Shown here one piece after another: positions 18,921 to 28,243 of a stretch of DNA of 33,768 nt (its first letter is position 1; the number at the start of each line of letters is the position of its first letter). The stretch is from IMG/VR virus record IMGVR_UViG_3300037346_000491, positions 1 through 33,768 of that record; one strand, written 5' to 3'. The notes under the pieces were generated by a model. That model was not told where the DNA came from, did not search any database, and saw only the letters and a program-made list of their open reading frames with translations. The stretch comes from a virus. Both the position numbers and the translations under genes were made by a program.

Positions 18921-19793
18921 ATGATTTGAAAAGATTTCACCTACAAAGGGCAATTTATCTCGACAGCTACTGGAGATTTCAGAGTTTGACTGAGCGTGGT
19001 GCAATGGAAAACACTTGATGTCAGTGATGAGCAAGCCAATGTGCAAGGGTATCATGGCATCAAACTATCACCAACCTTTGCCAGAGGTCGCAGGATCACA
19101 CTGGAGGGCATAATTATTGCAGATGATCATGTTTGATCAAGCAAGGCAATTGACTACTTAGAGACACTATTTGCATTGCAAGGAGTCCCAAGTGTTGTTG
19201 AGATGTTACCTTTTACAGTCACAGATGAACAAGACAGGATCTGGCAAATAGAAGCGAAAATCAAAGAGCCAGTCTCAATCGAGATCCCAGACGATGACTT
19301 TTTGCAGTGATCATCCAGGAGATGGAGGGTTGTTTTGCAGAGCGAAGATCCAAGATATTTTAGCCAAACAGAGTCGACAGTTATGTGATCAGAGTGATAC
19401 TTTTGAGGTGTGAAGTTCCCCGTGAAATTCGGTGTCCCTTTTAATGAGGAATACAACGAGATACAAGTAATCACAACAGGGACAATTGAGGCACCAATCA
19501 AAGTGCAACTTGATATTTTGTGACAAGTACAATCACCTCTCTCAATAAAAAACCTCACAAATGGTACTTTCTTTGATCTTGATATTGATGCGATACCTTG
19601 AGATGTCATAATCGTAAATGGTAAAACAAAGACAGCGACAAAGAATTGAGTAAATATCCTTGCACAAAGATTGCCAGGATCCACATGGCCAAAGGTCAAA
19701 AATACTACAATATACCAGATCTATGATCAAGAGGGTTGATTGTTTGAGAGTGACTTTGATGTGACAATCACTTTCAATGATGTATTGCTTTAA
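18921..19793 (+). CDS. Distal tail protein (Dit-like)
   Basis: A 290-residue protein of the siphovirus tail-component type. It opens with KDFTYKGQFISTATGDFRVG; IKLSPTFARGRRITLEGIII is the usual N-terminal strand and RGR motif; WRVVLQSEDPRYFS ends the first domain. The C-terminal part with KFPVKFGVPFNEEYNEIQVI and a GDVIIVNG element is typical of the galectin-like half. Many UGA glycines, including two in MGSEGYFGG. An ATG at 18910 opens a different frame that ends after about 65 residues and was not used. It follows the tape measure and precedes the tail hub. Confidence 0.75.
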
Positions 19794-19811
19794 AATATAA
19801 CTTTTCAAACC

Positions 19812-20864
19812 ATGTACATTGCATATATTTATGATATAAATGACACTATTGTTGCACAGATTGATGAGATCTTGGATTTTGAGGTCACAAACAAGATCAA
19901 TGGAATTTCAACAGCATCCTGGAGTCTATATCATACAAACGAGTATTGCACCAGAGAATATGTCAAAGAATATAGGAGAGTAAAAATCAATCTCAAGCAA
20001 TGAAACACAGAGAAAACCATGTTTGATTGAGTGATCAGATGATTTGATGCAGATATTACAAAAACAACCATCAAGTGTGAGAGTTTTGAGCATTATTTTG
20101 AGAGGAGATTGCTTGGTCAAGATTACACACTTAATGACTCTATCAATAACATCCTTACAGATATACTTGTTGACATAAACAATACGTTTCAAACAAACAT
20201 TGTTTTGGATTGCTTGGTTCTGGTGACAACATCAAAAGAATACAAAAGAGGTGAAACATATTTGAAAGTATTGCAGGACATGGCAGGGCTTTGATATGAG
20301 TTTCTTATTATTGAAAAGATCTTGTATTTCAAAGAAACAGTTGGAATTGATAGGACCACAGGAGTTGACTTTTTACAATATAAATATGATATAAACGAGC
20401 CAGATGACAGATCAATTGATAATGTGAAAATGTCAGTTGATGGAAAAGATTTGGCTAATGGTGTGCTTGCAAAATCAGATACAGGGTATACATATTTGCA
20501 GGATGCAACAAGTATCACAGAGTTTTGATTGCTTGAGGCAAGTTTTTCCAATAGTTGAGATGATGCAAATGGATCACAAACATATTTGGATGATCACAAA
20601 GCAAGTTTGAGTGAGTTTGATGTTAATGTGATCTCTCAAGATTTCTTTGAGGTATGATTGTGAGATCTTGTGAGTGTATACATATTTGTTGGAAATGACA
20701 TATTGTTTTTTGATGGATCCATGAAAGTGATACAAAAGAAGTATACAGCATGAGATTTGCCAAAAATACAGTACAAATTGTGAGTGTCTATTGTGAAAAG
20801 CAAAGATTTTATTGAGCAGTTTGTGGAGATCCAACAAAGAGTAAAAACAATTGAGTTGCAATAA
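19812..20864 (+). CDS. Tail hub / tail-associated protein
   Basis: A 350-residue protein following Dit. It starts with MYIAYIYDINDTIVAQIDEI and has FEVTNKINGISTASWSLYH, the usual opening of hub proteins of the gp27/Tal type; KTTIKCESFEHYFERRLLGQ and GETYLKVLQDMAGLGYEFL are also typical of this fold. The C-terminal half contains VSVYIFVGNDILFFDGSM and ends in a short coil. UGA glycines are spread over the gene. It lacks a visible lytic domain. Start in ACCATG context. Confidence 0.7.
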
Positions 20865-20898
20865 AAGACATTGAGTAAAACAGGCTTTGAATTACTAT
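20865..20898 (+). promoter_or_regulatory. Structural-module promoter-like motif, copy 7
   Basis: AAAGACATTGAGTAAAA begins right after a UAA stop. TTGAGT (20871-20876), 16 bp and TACTAT (20893-20898) fit a promoter for the adhesin gene. Confidence 0.5.
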
Positions 20899-20936
20899 GC
20901 AAGTATAAATAATTTTAAATTTTAAAACCACCAGAT

Positions 20937-22544
20937 ATGCAAAGAATTTGACTTTTAAATGGAAACAATATCACATATGACAAAGACAACACAGCAGGTC
21001 TTTTGGCAAGTTTGTTGCCTGGTATTATTTCATGATTTTGAGTGACAGGATCTGGTGCAGGTGCAACCATCAATGCAGGTCAAGCACTCATTGAGTGTAC
21101 AAGATCCAATGGTGAGAAAATCATGGTATTTTTTGAAAATACAGCAGATGTTGCAGTTGATATGAGTGGGACAAAAAAAGTGTACATTGCAGTAGATCAA
21201 GCTAAGATTGATGATGGATCAAGCAATGCAGAAAATGGAACATGAGTGGCACAGATCACAACAGATCCAACAGCATATCCAGCAAGCAATTTCATTGCAT
21301 TGTATAGTGTGGAAAGTGGGACACCAACAGATGCAAGAGTTGCAGTGAAAAGCAAACTTGTGAGATCTGGTTTGACACCATACAGACTTTGTATTGTTGA
21401 TCAAGGTGGAAATGAGACATTTTTAGCCTTTGGTGCCAATGGTGAGGCTCTTGTTTCTGGTGGTCCATCAGTGATACCATCATGGCAATCTCCATCAGTG
21501 AGCATTGTTTGATTGACAGAGAAAACATCACTGGTTGATGGTGATTTGATTATTTTGAGTGATAGTGAAGAAAGTTGAGCAAATAAGAAATGAAAAATGA
21601 GCAAGATAGTTGATTTTGCAAAAAATAATTTCTTTGATAAACCTTTATTGTACACTTGATCTTGAGGTGATTGAAATTTGACAGTCACAACAGGGACAAC
21701 AAGTTTAAACCCAAACTCAATATATGAGTATGATAATGTGACAATAACATGATGAACATTGACAACAAATGGTTTGACAGATAATTGATCATTGTTGATA
21801 TTGTTGGTAAAATGAACATTTACAATGTCATGATGATTAATAAATATGAATTTATTGTGATGAAGTCAAAATAAGGCAGAAAATAGAATATCACCAGTTT
21901 GGTTTTGAAGATCATTTTTAACAGCAAGATGATCACAAGCATGACAACAAGCATGATTTCCAGTTTCTTGAGCAACATATAAACAGCTTTTTTGAAATAT
22001 CACTTGTTGATCTTGAGGTTGTTGAGCAGATGATTGATATGGTTGATCATATATAACAACTTGAGGGAGATGAGGTGGTTGAATTATTATAATTGCAACA
22101 AAAATAAATATCACTTGAGGTACAATCACAGCAAATTGAGGTGTTTGAGTTGTACAATGATCATATTGATCTGGTTGATCTTGAGGTTGAGCATGATGAG
22201 CTATTTGTTTATATTCCTTAAATAAATCTACATTTCAATGATACACAATCACAGCAAATTGAGGTGTTTGATTGCCAGGAGTAAACAGATGGTGATATGA
22301 TAATTCATACACATGAGGAGGTTGAGGTAGTAATTACAATGTTTGAGGTGCTTGAAGTAATCCTTGACCAGCAAATGTAGCATCAGCACCTTGAGGTGCT
22401 TGATCAACTGGAAAATGATTTTGAATTGTATCAGATGGTGGGGATTGAGGGGCTTGAGGTGCTTGAGTATGACCAGTATCTTGAAAAATAAGTGCATGAT
22501 CTTGAGGAGGTTGAGCATGATGAGACTTTTATTTCTTTTTATAA
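20937..22544 (+). CDS. Glycine-rich tail adhesin / fibre protein
   Basis: A 535-residue protein. The N-terminal 190 residues form a phage tail or collar-like part (ATINAGQALIECTRSNGEKI, VKSKLVRSGLTPYRLCIVDQ). The rest is increasingly glycine-rich, ending in runs such as GSGGSGGGAGGAICLY, GGDGGAGGAGVGP and GSGGGGAGGDFYFF. This resembles polyglycine-type adhesin tips of phages, in which Gly-rich loops pack as polyglycine II helices. About 65 in-frame UGA codons were counted, most after position 21640. In the standard code the C-terminal half is unreadable. A 27-bp direct repeat (22122-22148 and 22245-22271) encodes TITANGGVG-like copies. It probably binds the host surface. Confidence 0.82.
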
Positions 22545-22548
22545 AAAA

Positions 22549-22929
22549 ATGTTTGCAATAATAAAAAACAAAGAAATCATTTGATTTTCAGATGTGAAAG
22601 TCACAGAGGAAAACATGGTTTTTGATAAAATAATTGAGTGATCTTTTGATACACAAAAAAAATATATTTTTATTGATGATAAAATAATTGATACATCACA
22701 AATTGATAAGAAATCAGAACTTATTGAAAAAGCAAGAGATCTTGCAAAGCAGTGAGAGGATTTGAGGATAAAATATTTGAGTGTTGATCTTTTGCCAGAT
22801 AGTGAAAGCAAAACAGAAAAATTGCAGATACTACATGAGAGAGGACAAAGTGTTTTGTGAGAATACTTGCAACTTGAGTGAGAGATGATTGCAGAGTATG
22901 GAATGGAGATTTTACAAGATCTTGTATAA
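22549..22929 (+). CDS. Tail-fibre associated protein (unknown)
   Basis: A 126-residue protein starting four bases after the adhesin stop. The N-terminal part (MFAIIKNKEIIGFSDVKVTE, then KYIFIDDKIIDTSQ) resembles small proteins encoded downstream of tail fibres. The C-terminal 70 residues are charged and helical (SELIEKARDLAKQGEDLRIK). A fibre assembly chaperone or minor tail component is likely from position; no diagnostic motif was seen. UGA glycines include those in IIGFS and LEGEM. Confidence 0.5.
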
Positions 22930-22934
22930 AAAAT

Positions 22935-23219
22935 ATGATACCAGATGAAATCAATGGATGTGGTGGCAAATGATCAAATTTCAAACCACCATATCACATC
23001 ATGTTTGAGGCATCTTGCAACATCCATGATGACTACTACAACAAAGGAGGAAATGAGATTGACAGGAAAATTGCAGATGTATACTTGTTTGAGTATATGA
23101 AACAAGACATCAAAAAATTGCCAGTGATCAAACAGCCATACTTTTACATGTGGGTCTTACTTTACTATTGGGCAGTGAGGATCTATGGCACAAAATATTT
23201 TTACTATAAAAAAAAATAA
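22935..23219 (+). CDS. Phospholipase A2-like protein
   Basis: A 94-residue protein with the active-site signature of phospholipase A2 folds: NGCGG near the start, then ASCNIHDDYYNKGGNEID (Cys28, His31, Asp32) and RKIADVYLFEYM, where Asp48 would pair with the catalytic His. The short prokaryotic phospholipase A2 family shows this HD...R..AD order. The last 30 residues are hydrophobic and aromatic (YFYMWVLLYYWAVRIYG), probably membrane-associated. It lies directly before the amidase endolysin, which suggests a part in lysis or membrane damage. Only one UGA codon occurs. Catalysis is not proven. Confidence 0.62.
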
Positions 23220-23223
23220 CACC

Positions 23224-23937
23224 ATGCAAATCAAACAACATCTCCAAACAAAAAGCAAATCAGCAGGAACAAACACTTGTGAGTTTTTCATTTTGCACCA
23301 CACAGGGACAAAAGAAAACACCATCAAAGGAAATATCAATCATCTCACAACCAGTGGCAAAGCATCAGTGCATTATATAGTGGACACCAATGGTGATTTG
23401 TACAAGATTTGAGAAGACAAAGACATCCTTTGGCATGCAGGGACCAGCACTTGGAAAACAAAAGAAAATCTCAACAGATTTGCAATTGGAGTGGAGATTA
23501 TTGGACCATTGAGTGATGGAGGTTTCACAGATGCTCAAAGAGCAACAGTGTCATGATTGATCCAGGAGATTTGCAAAAAATACAGCATACCAAAAGAGAA
23601 TGTCTTGAGACATGCAGATCTCACAAATGCAGGATCCTCAAGAGGTGTACTTTGGGATGGTAAAAGCTCAAGCAGGAAAGTTGATGTTGCATCCACATTT
23701 TGGAACAACAAACACAAAACATTTGAGGAATACAGAAACTCTTTATTTTCAACCAATATACCAATGACAGCACCAAGCAAATACACAGGGATCATGGAAA
23801 GTGTGATCAAAGAGACATGATTTGATCCAATCTTTGAGAAACATGATGGAGACAAACCATTGACAGAGCAAGAGACAAAAGAACTCATTGAGATCTCTTT
23901 GGCAAGGTTTTTCCAAAGACTATCAAGCAAGAAATAA
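23224..23937 (+). CDS. N-acetylmuramoyl-L-alanine amidase (endolysin)
   Basis: A 237-residue amidase of the Amidase_2/T7-lysozyme type that cuts the amide bond between the sugar chain and stem peptide. It shows FFILHHTGT (His25 zinc ligand), VHYIVDTNGDLYKIGED, LWHAG, NRFAIGVEIIGP, LRHADLT (His130) and SRKVDV (Asp154, likely third ligand position). The UGA in KIGED falls in a conserved glycine position. An 80-residue C-terminal part is not a recognised wall-binding domain. No signal peptide was seen, so it would need a holin. Start in ACCATG context; a terminator follows. Confidence 0.9.
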
Positions 23938-23956
23938 AAAGGCACAACAAAGCACA

Positions 23957-23984
23957 AGACCACTCAATTTGGGTGGTTTTTTTG
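23957..23984 (+). terminator. Terminator after endolysin
   Basis: ACCACTC and GGGTGGT pair over 7 bp (one G-T) around AATTT, followed by a T run. It ends the late region; a strong promoter for the recombination and replication genes follows. Confidence 0.78.
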
Positions 23985-24005
23985 TATCATGAAAAAAAGA
24001 AAGTA

Positions 24006-24073
24006 TAAAAAAACTATAAAAATACTTGCAAAATAAAAAGAAATCAATATACTCTCTTTGTGATTGTATCACA
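24006..24073 (+). promoter_or_regulatory. Strong early-type promoter, copy 2, with palindromic operator
   Basis: TTGCAA (24026-24031), 16 bp, TATACT (24048-24053). The upstream A/T direct repeat is as in copy 1. At the probable transcription start lies TGTGATTGTATCACA (24059-24073), a perfect 6-3-6 palindrome, well placed for a repressor. The same palindrome occurs in the promoter at 31428. It drives the Sak4-nuclease-initiator operon. Confidence 0.85.
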
Positions 24074-24099
24074 TCTTTATTACTTATATTTATAGTACC

Positions 24100-25110
24100 A
24101 TGCAGATCAAAATGTTTAGGCCAACAGATCACAAGGTGAAAGCCTTGATCTATGGAGCCAGTGGGGCAGGAAAAACAGTATTTGGAGGAACGGCACCAAA
24201 GCCAATCTTTGCAAGTGCAGAAAGTGGGTTGTTGTCTCTTTGAGAAAAAGAGGTGCCATTTGTTGAAATCAAGACCATCAAAGATCTTGAGGAACTTTTG
24301 GCATTTTTACAAAAAGCAGACCACAATTTTGAAACAGTGATAATTGACAGTATCACAGAAGTCAACGACATTATCAAACAAGAGATTGAAAAGAAAACGG
24401 GTAAACCAATGCAATTGAATGACTGGTGAACTTTGAGCAAAAAAATCAAAGATCTCTTGAGAGCTTTTCGTGATTTACCAATGCACACTCTTTTGATCTC
24501 ACAAGAGACAATAGAGAGAGACGGTGACACCATCACAAAAATCCTCCCGTCACTTAATGGAAAAAGCTCAACAGAGATTGCTAGTTTTATGGATGTTGTA
24601 TGATATATTTATATAGACAAGACAGGGGAGAGAAAAATCATGACGTCATCAGATCCAAGATTCATCACAAAAGATAGATCCAACAAAATTGGAAATGGTA
24701 CAGATGCAGATTTTGGAGTTTGGGTTGAAAAAGTAAAAGCAATAAAAATTGGAGATCAAAAAGTTGTCCATGATGATGCAATTGTACAAGATGAGAAACC
24801 ACAGGATGATCAACCAGTTGCACCAGTGGACAAAGTGCCAACAACAACAATTGAAACACCAAAGGAGGCAGAAACTCAACCAATACAAGCCAATCCAGTC
24901 ACTCCAACAAGATTGCCAGCCAATAAAGTGAAACAAGTGCAGATAAAATGGAGAGAATTTGCAGAAAAGAACACCTGGAACACCACAGACAGTGGCACCA
25001 AGAGAAAAGCAACAATGCAAAAATATTATGGTGTGACAAGTGCCAATGATCTCACAGTGGATCAAGCAGATGATTTTGTACAAAGAATTGACCAGGCAAT
25101 CAAAAAGTAA
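24100..25110 (+). CDS. Sak4-like RecA-fold ATPase (single-strand annealing/recombination)
   Basis: A 336-residue protein. Residues 1-210 form a RecA-like AAA_24 domain: Walker A YGASGAGKTVF (Lys25), Walker B ETVIIDSITE (Asp83), then LNDWGTLSKKIKDLLRAF and LLISQE. This is the Sak4 type of phage recombination protein, which works with a single-strand binding protein in annealing and replication. A Pro/Thr-rich linker (about 225-275) leads to a short C-terminal helical domain with KWREFAEKN and TMQKYYG. It is the first gene after early promoter copy 2 and is followed by a RecB-like nuclease, a common pairing. Three UGA glycines. Confidence 0.82.
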
Positions 25111-25154
25111 TTGCCAAACATATATTTTTTATTATTTTTTAAACTTTCACAACC

Positions 25155-26453
25155 ATGACACAACCAACAACAGAAAACACCAGAGAACTTTTGCAGGGAT
25201 CTGGTATTGAGTACCTTTCATTTTCAAGCATGAAAGAGTTGAGAAACAATGAGACTTTGTTTTTCAAAAAATACATTAACTATGAATTTGACAACAACAT
25301 CTGGACAAGCACAATAATTGGAAAGTCTTGCCATGAAGCAATTGAGATGTTTTATTGAGAGTGAGAAAATTTTTATTTATATGAAACAGAGCCAGAAGTA
25401 GTCAAACAAAAGATCATAAAGTTTGGCCAAGATTATGCAAAAGAGCAATACATTGAGAAAAACCAAAAGCCAAGTGATTTTTGGAATACAAAAACAATGA
25501 TTGCTTTTGGATGATTTGAGGACTTGAGAAAACTTGTGGATGAGTACAAAACACAGGCAATCAAAGATCTCAAAGATGCATGAGAACTTGAGACAGCCAA
25601 CAAAGCTCTTGAGGCAATTGGTGCAAAGATCCAAAAAGTGATTAAAAAGCACAAGAAAAAAGATGGGTGATTGGATGATTTCATCAAGTGGTGAGCAACT
25701 GGAGACATTGACAAGATCATGGATGGTATACAAAAAGGGATGTCAAATTGGTTTGCTCTTGTATATCCAAAAATCAAATGATGGAAACTCATTGCCACAG
25801 AGTACAACACAACCAGTGATGTTGTAGATCTCCAATGAGAGATCCTGGACTTGCCAGTCAAGATCATTATTGATGCAGTCTTTGAGGATGAAAATGGTGA
25901 GCATATCATTGTTGATTGGAAATTTAAAGGACAATTGACAGATGATGAGGCAATCAAACCAGATTATGACATGCAAGGTGCAACATATTTCTTTGGGTTG
26001 ATGAGTGCAATGAATATTATTGCAAAAAAAGCTGTTTTCATAGAGATACAACCAATAGAGGCAAAAGCACCATACATGCAACAAGCAGAATTGAGAGACC
26101 TTTGTAAAACTAATGAGATTGATCGAGAAAATGGAAATAATGGAAAATGGATGACAAACGGATTGATGCAAGATGAATTGACAAAAAAGGGAGTCATTCA
26201 ATTAAAACCAGTGATCAATGAGTATGTAATTGATTTCACAGAAAAAGTATATTTGCTTGAGATGTGGACTGTATGGTATAAACAAACAATCAATAGACTA
26301 TTCCAGTTACTTGTGATTGGTGATGATTTTATACCCAATATATTTGATGGTAACTTTGGAGGTGGTGTCATAGCATATCAAGAATGGATGAAAGATTTTT
26401 TACCAGTAAGCGAAATACCAGAGTTTACAGATGCAGACGCAGTCGATCTATAA
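25155..26453 (+). CDS. PD-(D/E)XK nuclease, RecB/Cas4-like exonuclease
   Basis: A 432-residue protein. The N-terminus has YLSFSSMKELRNNETLFFKK and TSTIIGKSCHEAIEMFYGEG, the opening of RecB-type nuclease domains (conserved G-x-x-x-H-x-x-I). The catalytic core is KIIIDAVFEDENG (Asp240) and HIIVDWKFKG (Asp254-x-Lys256), then DYDMQGATYFFGL, typical of the family. Long helical inserts lie between. It probably resects DNA ends so that the Sak4-like protein can anneal strands. Many UGA glycines, several in the first half; without them it would be split. The C-terminal 180 residues contain none. Confidence 0.82.
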
Positions 26454-26539
26454 CATTATTTTATTATAATGGTAGGAGTCATCAGAAATAGTGCAGTCTT
26501 TTTTATTGCTTTTTTATAGCAAAAAAGTAAAATCAGAAA

Positions 26540-26613
26540 ACAAAGGGTGGCATTTTTGCGATCAATAGCGATCATGAATACCTTGCAGGATGCCACCTCT
26601 TGCAAGGTTTTTT
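26540..26613 (+). ncRNA. Candidate structured leader RNA with terminator hairpin
   Basis: In the 180-bp gap before the initiator gene. CCTTGCA (26581-26587) pairs with TGCAAGG (26601-26607), followed by six T: a terminator-like hairpin. Its loop contains ATGCCACC (26590-26597), perfectly complementary to GGTGGCAT (26546-26553) upstream. The two pairings could form a pseudoknot or be alternatives, as in an attenuator. Between them, GCGATCA occurs twice. A second hairpin (CTTTTTT, ATAGC, AAAAAAG) lies just upstream. No known riboswitch class was recognised. Confidence 0.5.
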
Positions 26614-26633
26614 ATTTGATAATTTACAACACC

Positions 26634-27323
26634 ATGCCAAAGTTGAAAATCACAAACAGATTTTGAGTAATACCAAACAAGTTGCTCAATGATCCAATCA
26701 TCTCTTGGAAAGCCAAGTGACTTTTTGGGTATTTACAGAGCAAACCAGATGATTGGGACTTTGCAGTCAAGAGAATTTGCAAGGAATCCAGCGATTGAGA
26801 AAAGGCCACAATTTCTGGTATAAAAGAACTTGAAAAAGCAGGGTATTTGAAAAGGAAAAAGTATCAGAACGAGCTTTGACATTGGGATATTGAATACATT
26901 TTGTATGATACGCCTACTGCCTATAATAGGCAACAGGAAACAAACACCGTTGCCTATAATCCGGTTGCCGATAATCCGGTTGCCGATAATAGGCAAACAA
27001 AGAAAGAAAGAAATACAAAGAAAGAAATACAAAACAATAAATATATAAGTAACGAAAAAATCAATCAAAAATTTTCTTTGTTTTTAGAGCATAGGAAACA
27101 GATGAAAAAACCAATGACGAATATTGCAATATGTCAAGCAACAGAAAAAGTGGAATGATGGTTGAAAAAATACAGTGTTGATCAAATTGATTTTATCATT
27201 AGCAAATCCATTGAGAACTCTTGGCAAGGATTGTTTGATGATTGCCTCAAAAATTATGGCAAGCATCAGAAACAGCCTCAAGCATATCAAAAGGAAACAG
27301 CCAGAAAAGAGTTTGCATTTTAG
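26634..27323 (+). CDS. Replication initiator (winged-helix, DnaD/O-like)
   Basis: A 229-residue protein. The N-terminal winged helix is clear: FGVIPNKLLNDPIISWKAKG, LFGYLQSKPDDWDF, TISGIKELEKAGYLKRKK. A low-complexity middle (about 95-140) encodes VAYNP/VADNP/VADNR repeats and a Lys-rich stretch. A C-terminal helical domain with VEGWLKKYSVDQIDFIISKS and SWQGLFDD resembles DnaD-type domains. It likely opens the origin and recruits the loader encoded next. The repeated DNA in its middle looks like iterons, as in lambda O. Five or so UGA glycines in the two folded domains, none in the repeat linker. Preceded by the structured leader. Confidence 0.75.
26916..26996 (+). repeat. Iteron-like repeats, candidate replication origin
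   Basis: Three adjacent 15-bp units, GTTGCCTATAATCCG (26949), GTTGCCGATAATCCG (26964) and GTTGCCGATAATAGG (26979), lie inside the initiator gene. A fourth related unit, ACTGCCTATAATAGG (26916), contains the perfect palindrome TGCCTA-TAA-TAGGCA (26918-26932). A purine-rich, A-rich stretch follows (26995-27060). This is the layout of a lambda-type origin within the initiator gene. Confidence 0.65.
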
Positions 27324-27341
27324 CTTTTAAAAAACAATACC

Positions 27342-27866
27342 ATGCCAAAAAATACAGAAAAATTTGATTTTGGATCCTATGATTTCAAAAGATCCATGCT
27401 CTTTTGTGGTCCAACAGGGACAGGCAAGACATACAAAGCCACAGCACTCTTGCAAGAGTATGTGGATGCAAAGGAGGAAAAACACAAACTTGATACATAT
27501 TGCATCTCAGATGGATTTTTCAAACAGATGGTGAAAAGCAACATGATGATATTGAGGAAACCAGATGAGTGGCAATCACCAATCACAGCTTTTCCACTGG
27601 AGGTGATGTTGAGATGCCAGATCCTTTTGTACGATGATGTTTGAGTGAGTGATACATCAGATGCATACTTGAGAGATTTGACCTTTGTTTTGGATGAGAG
27701 GATCAAGAGATGATTGGTGACCATATACACAACAAACCTCACAAAGGATGAGTTGCAAAAAAAGCTTAATGAGAGGATTGTGAGCCGTATGCTATACAAT
27801 ACAGATGTGGTTGTTTTCAAAGGTGATGATTTGAGGTTGAAAACAACACAATACTTTGATGCATAG
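27342..27866 (+). CDS. DnaC-like helicase loader ATPase
   Basis: A 174-residue AAA+ ATPase. Walker A is LFCGPTGTGKTYKA (Lys29), Walker B is ILLYDDVG (Asp98-Asp99), sensor 1 is VTIYTTNLT, and an arginine-finger-like NERIVSRM follows. That set in this order is typical of DnaC/IstB-type loaders, which bring the host replicative helicase to the origin. It lies 18 bp after the initiator gene, and no phage helicase was found, so host helicase recruitment is likely. Two UGA glycines (DDVGVS and KRGLV). The protein is short because it lacks a long N-terminal helicase-binding domain. Confidence 0.8.
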
Positions 27867-27869
27867 GAT

Positions 27870-27959
27870 ATGGAGGATTTCACACCAGAGGATCTTGATT
27901 GGATTAATAATCCTTTTGATCAATCAGATCTGGAATATATTGAGAAAATGAAACAATAA
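27870..27959 (+). CDS. Small acidic protein, 29 residues
   Basis: An open frame three bases after the loader stop, encoding MEDFTPEDLDWINNPFDQSD and a helical end. It is acidic with no recognised motif. Close spacing and the terminator right after it suggest a real small gene, but it is short enough to be chance. Confidence 0.35.
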   Translation: MEDFTPEDLDWINNPFDQSDLEYIEKMKQ

Positions 27960-27962
27960 AAA

Positions 27963-27995
27963 AAAGAGGGGCTTTGGGGCCTCTCTTTCTTTAGT
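27963..27995 (+). terminator. Terminator after replication operon
   Basis: AGAGG and CCTCT pair around a G-rich loop (GGCTTTGGGG), followed by CTTTCTTT. It ends the operon that began at the 24006 promoter. Confidence 0.6.
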
Positions 27996-28118
27996 ATGCA
28001 AATCTCTGCAACCTGAAAATTTACAATACCATGCAGAAAGAATATATCTAATTTCCAACAAAATGCAAGTTTATTTTACATAAAAAGTGACTATTTAAAT
28101 ACCTTTTGATTATTGTTG

Positions 28119-28176
28119 TAAAAAAAGTATAAAAAAACTATAAAAAACTTGCAAAATAAAAAGAAATCAGTATACT
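28119..28176 (+). promoter_or_regulatory. Strong early-type promoter, copy 3
   Basis: TTGCAA (28149-28154), 16 bp, TATACT (28171-28176), with the usual upstream A/T direct repeat. The start-site palindrome of copies 2 and 4 is absent. The gap 27996-28118 before it holds a leader-like AATTTACAATACCATG with only a six-codon open frame and nothing else recognisable. Confidence 0.8.
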
Positions 28177-28243
28177 TTCCATGTTGATCAAGTATGCAAA
28201 TGCAAATCCTTGTGAAACATCTTTATTTTTAACTTACATTACC

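Noticed and set aside
18910-19110. Open frame starting at ATG 18910
   Set aside because: It ends after about 65 residues; the frame from 18921 gives a full distal tail protein.
28033-28053. Six-codon open frame after an ACCATG context
   Set aside because: Too short to call; it may be a leftover leader or a leader peptide.
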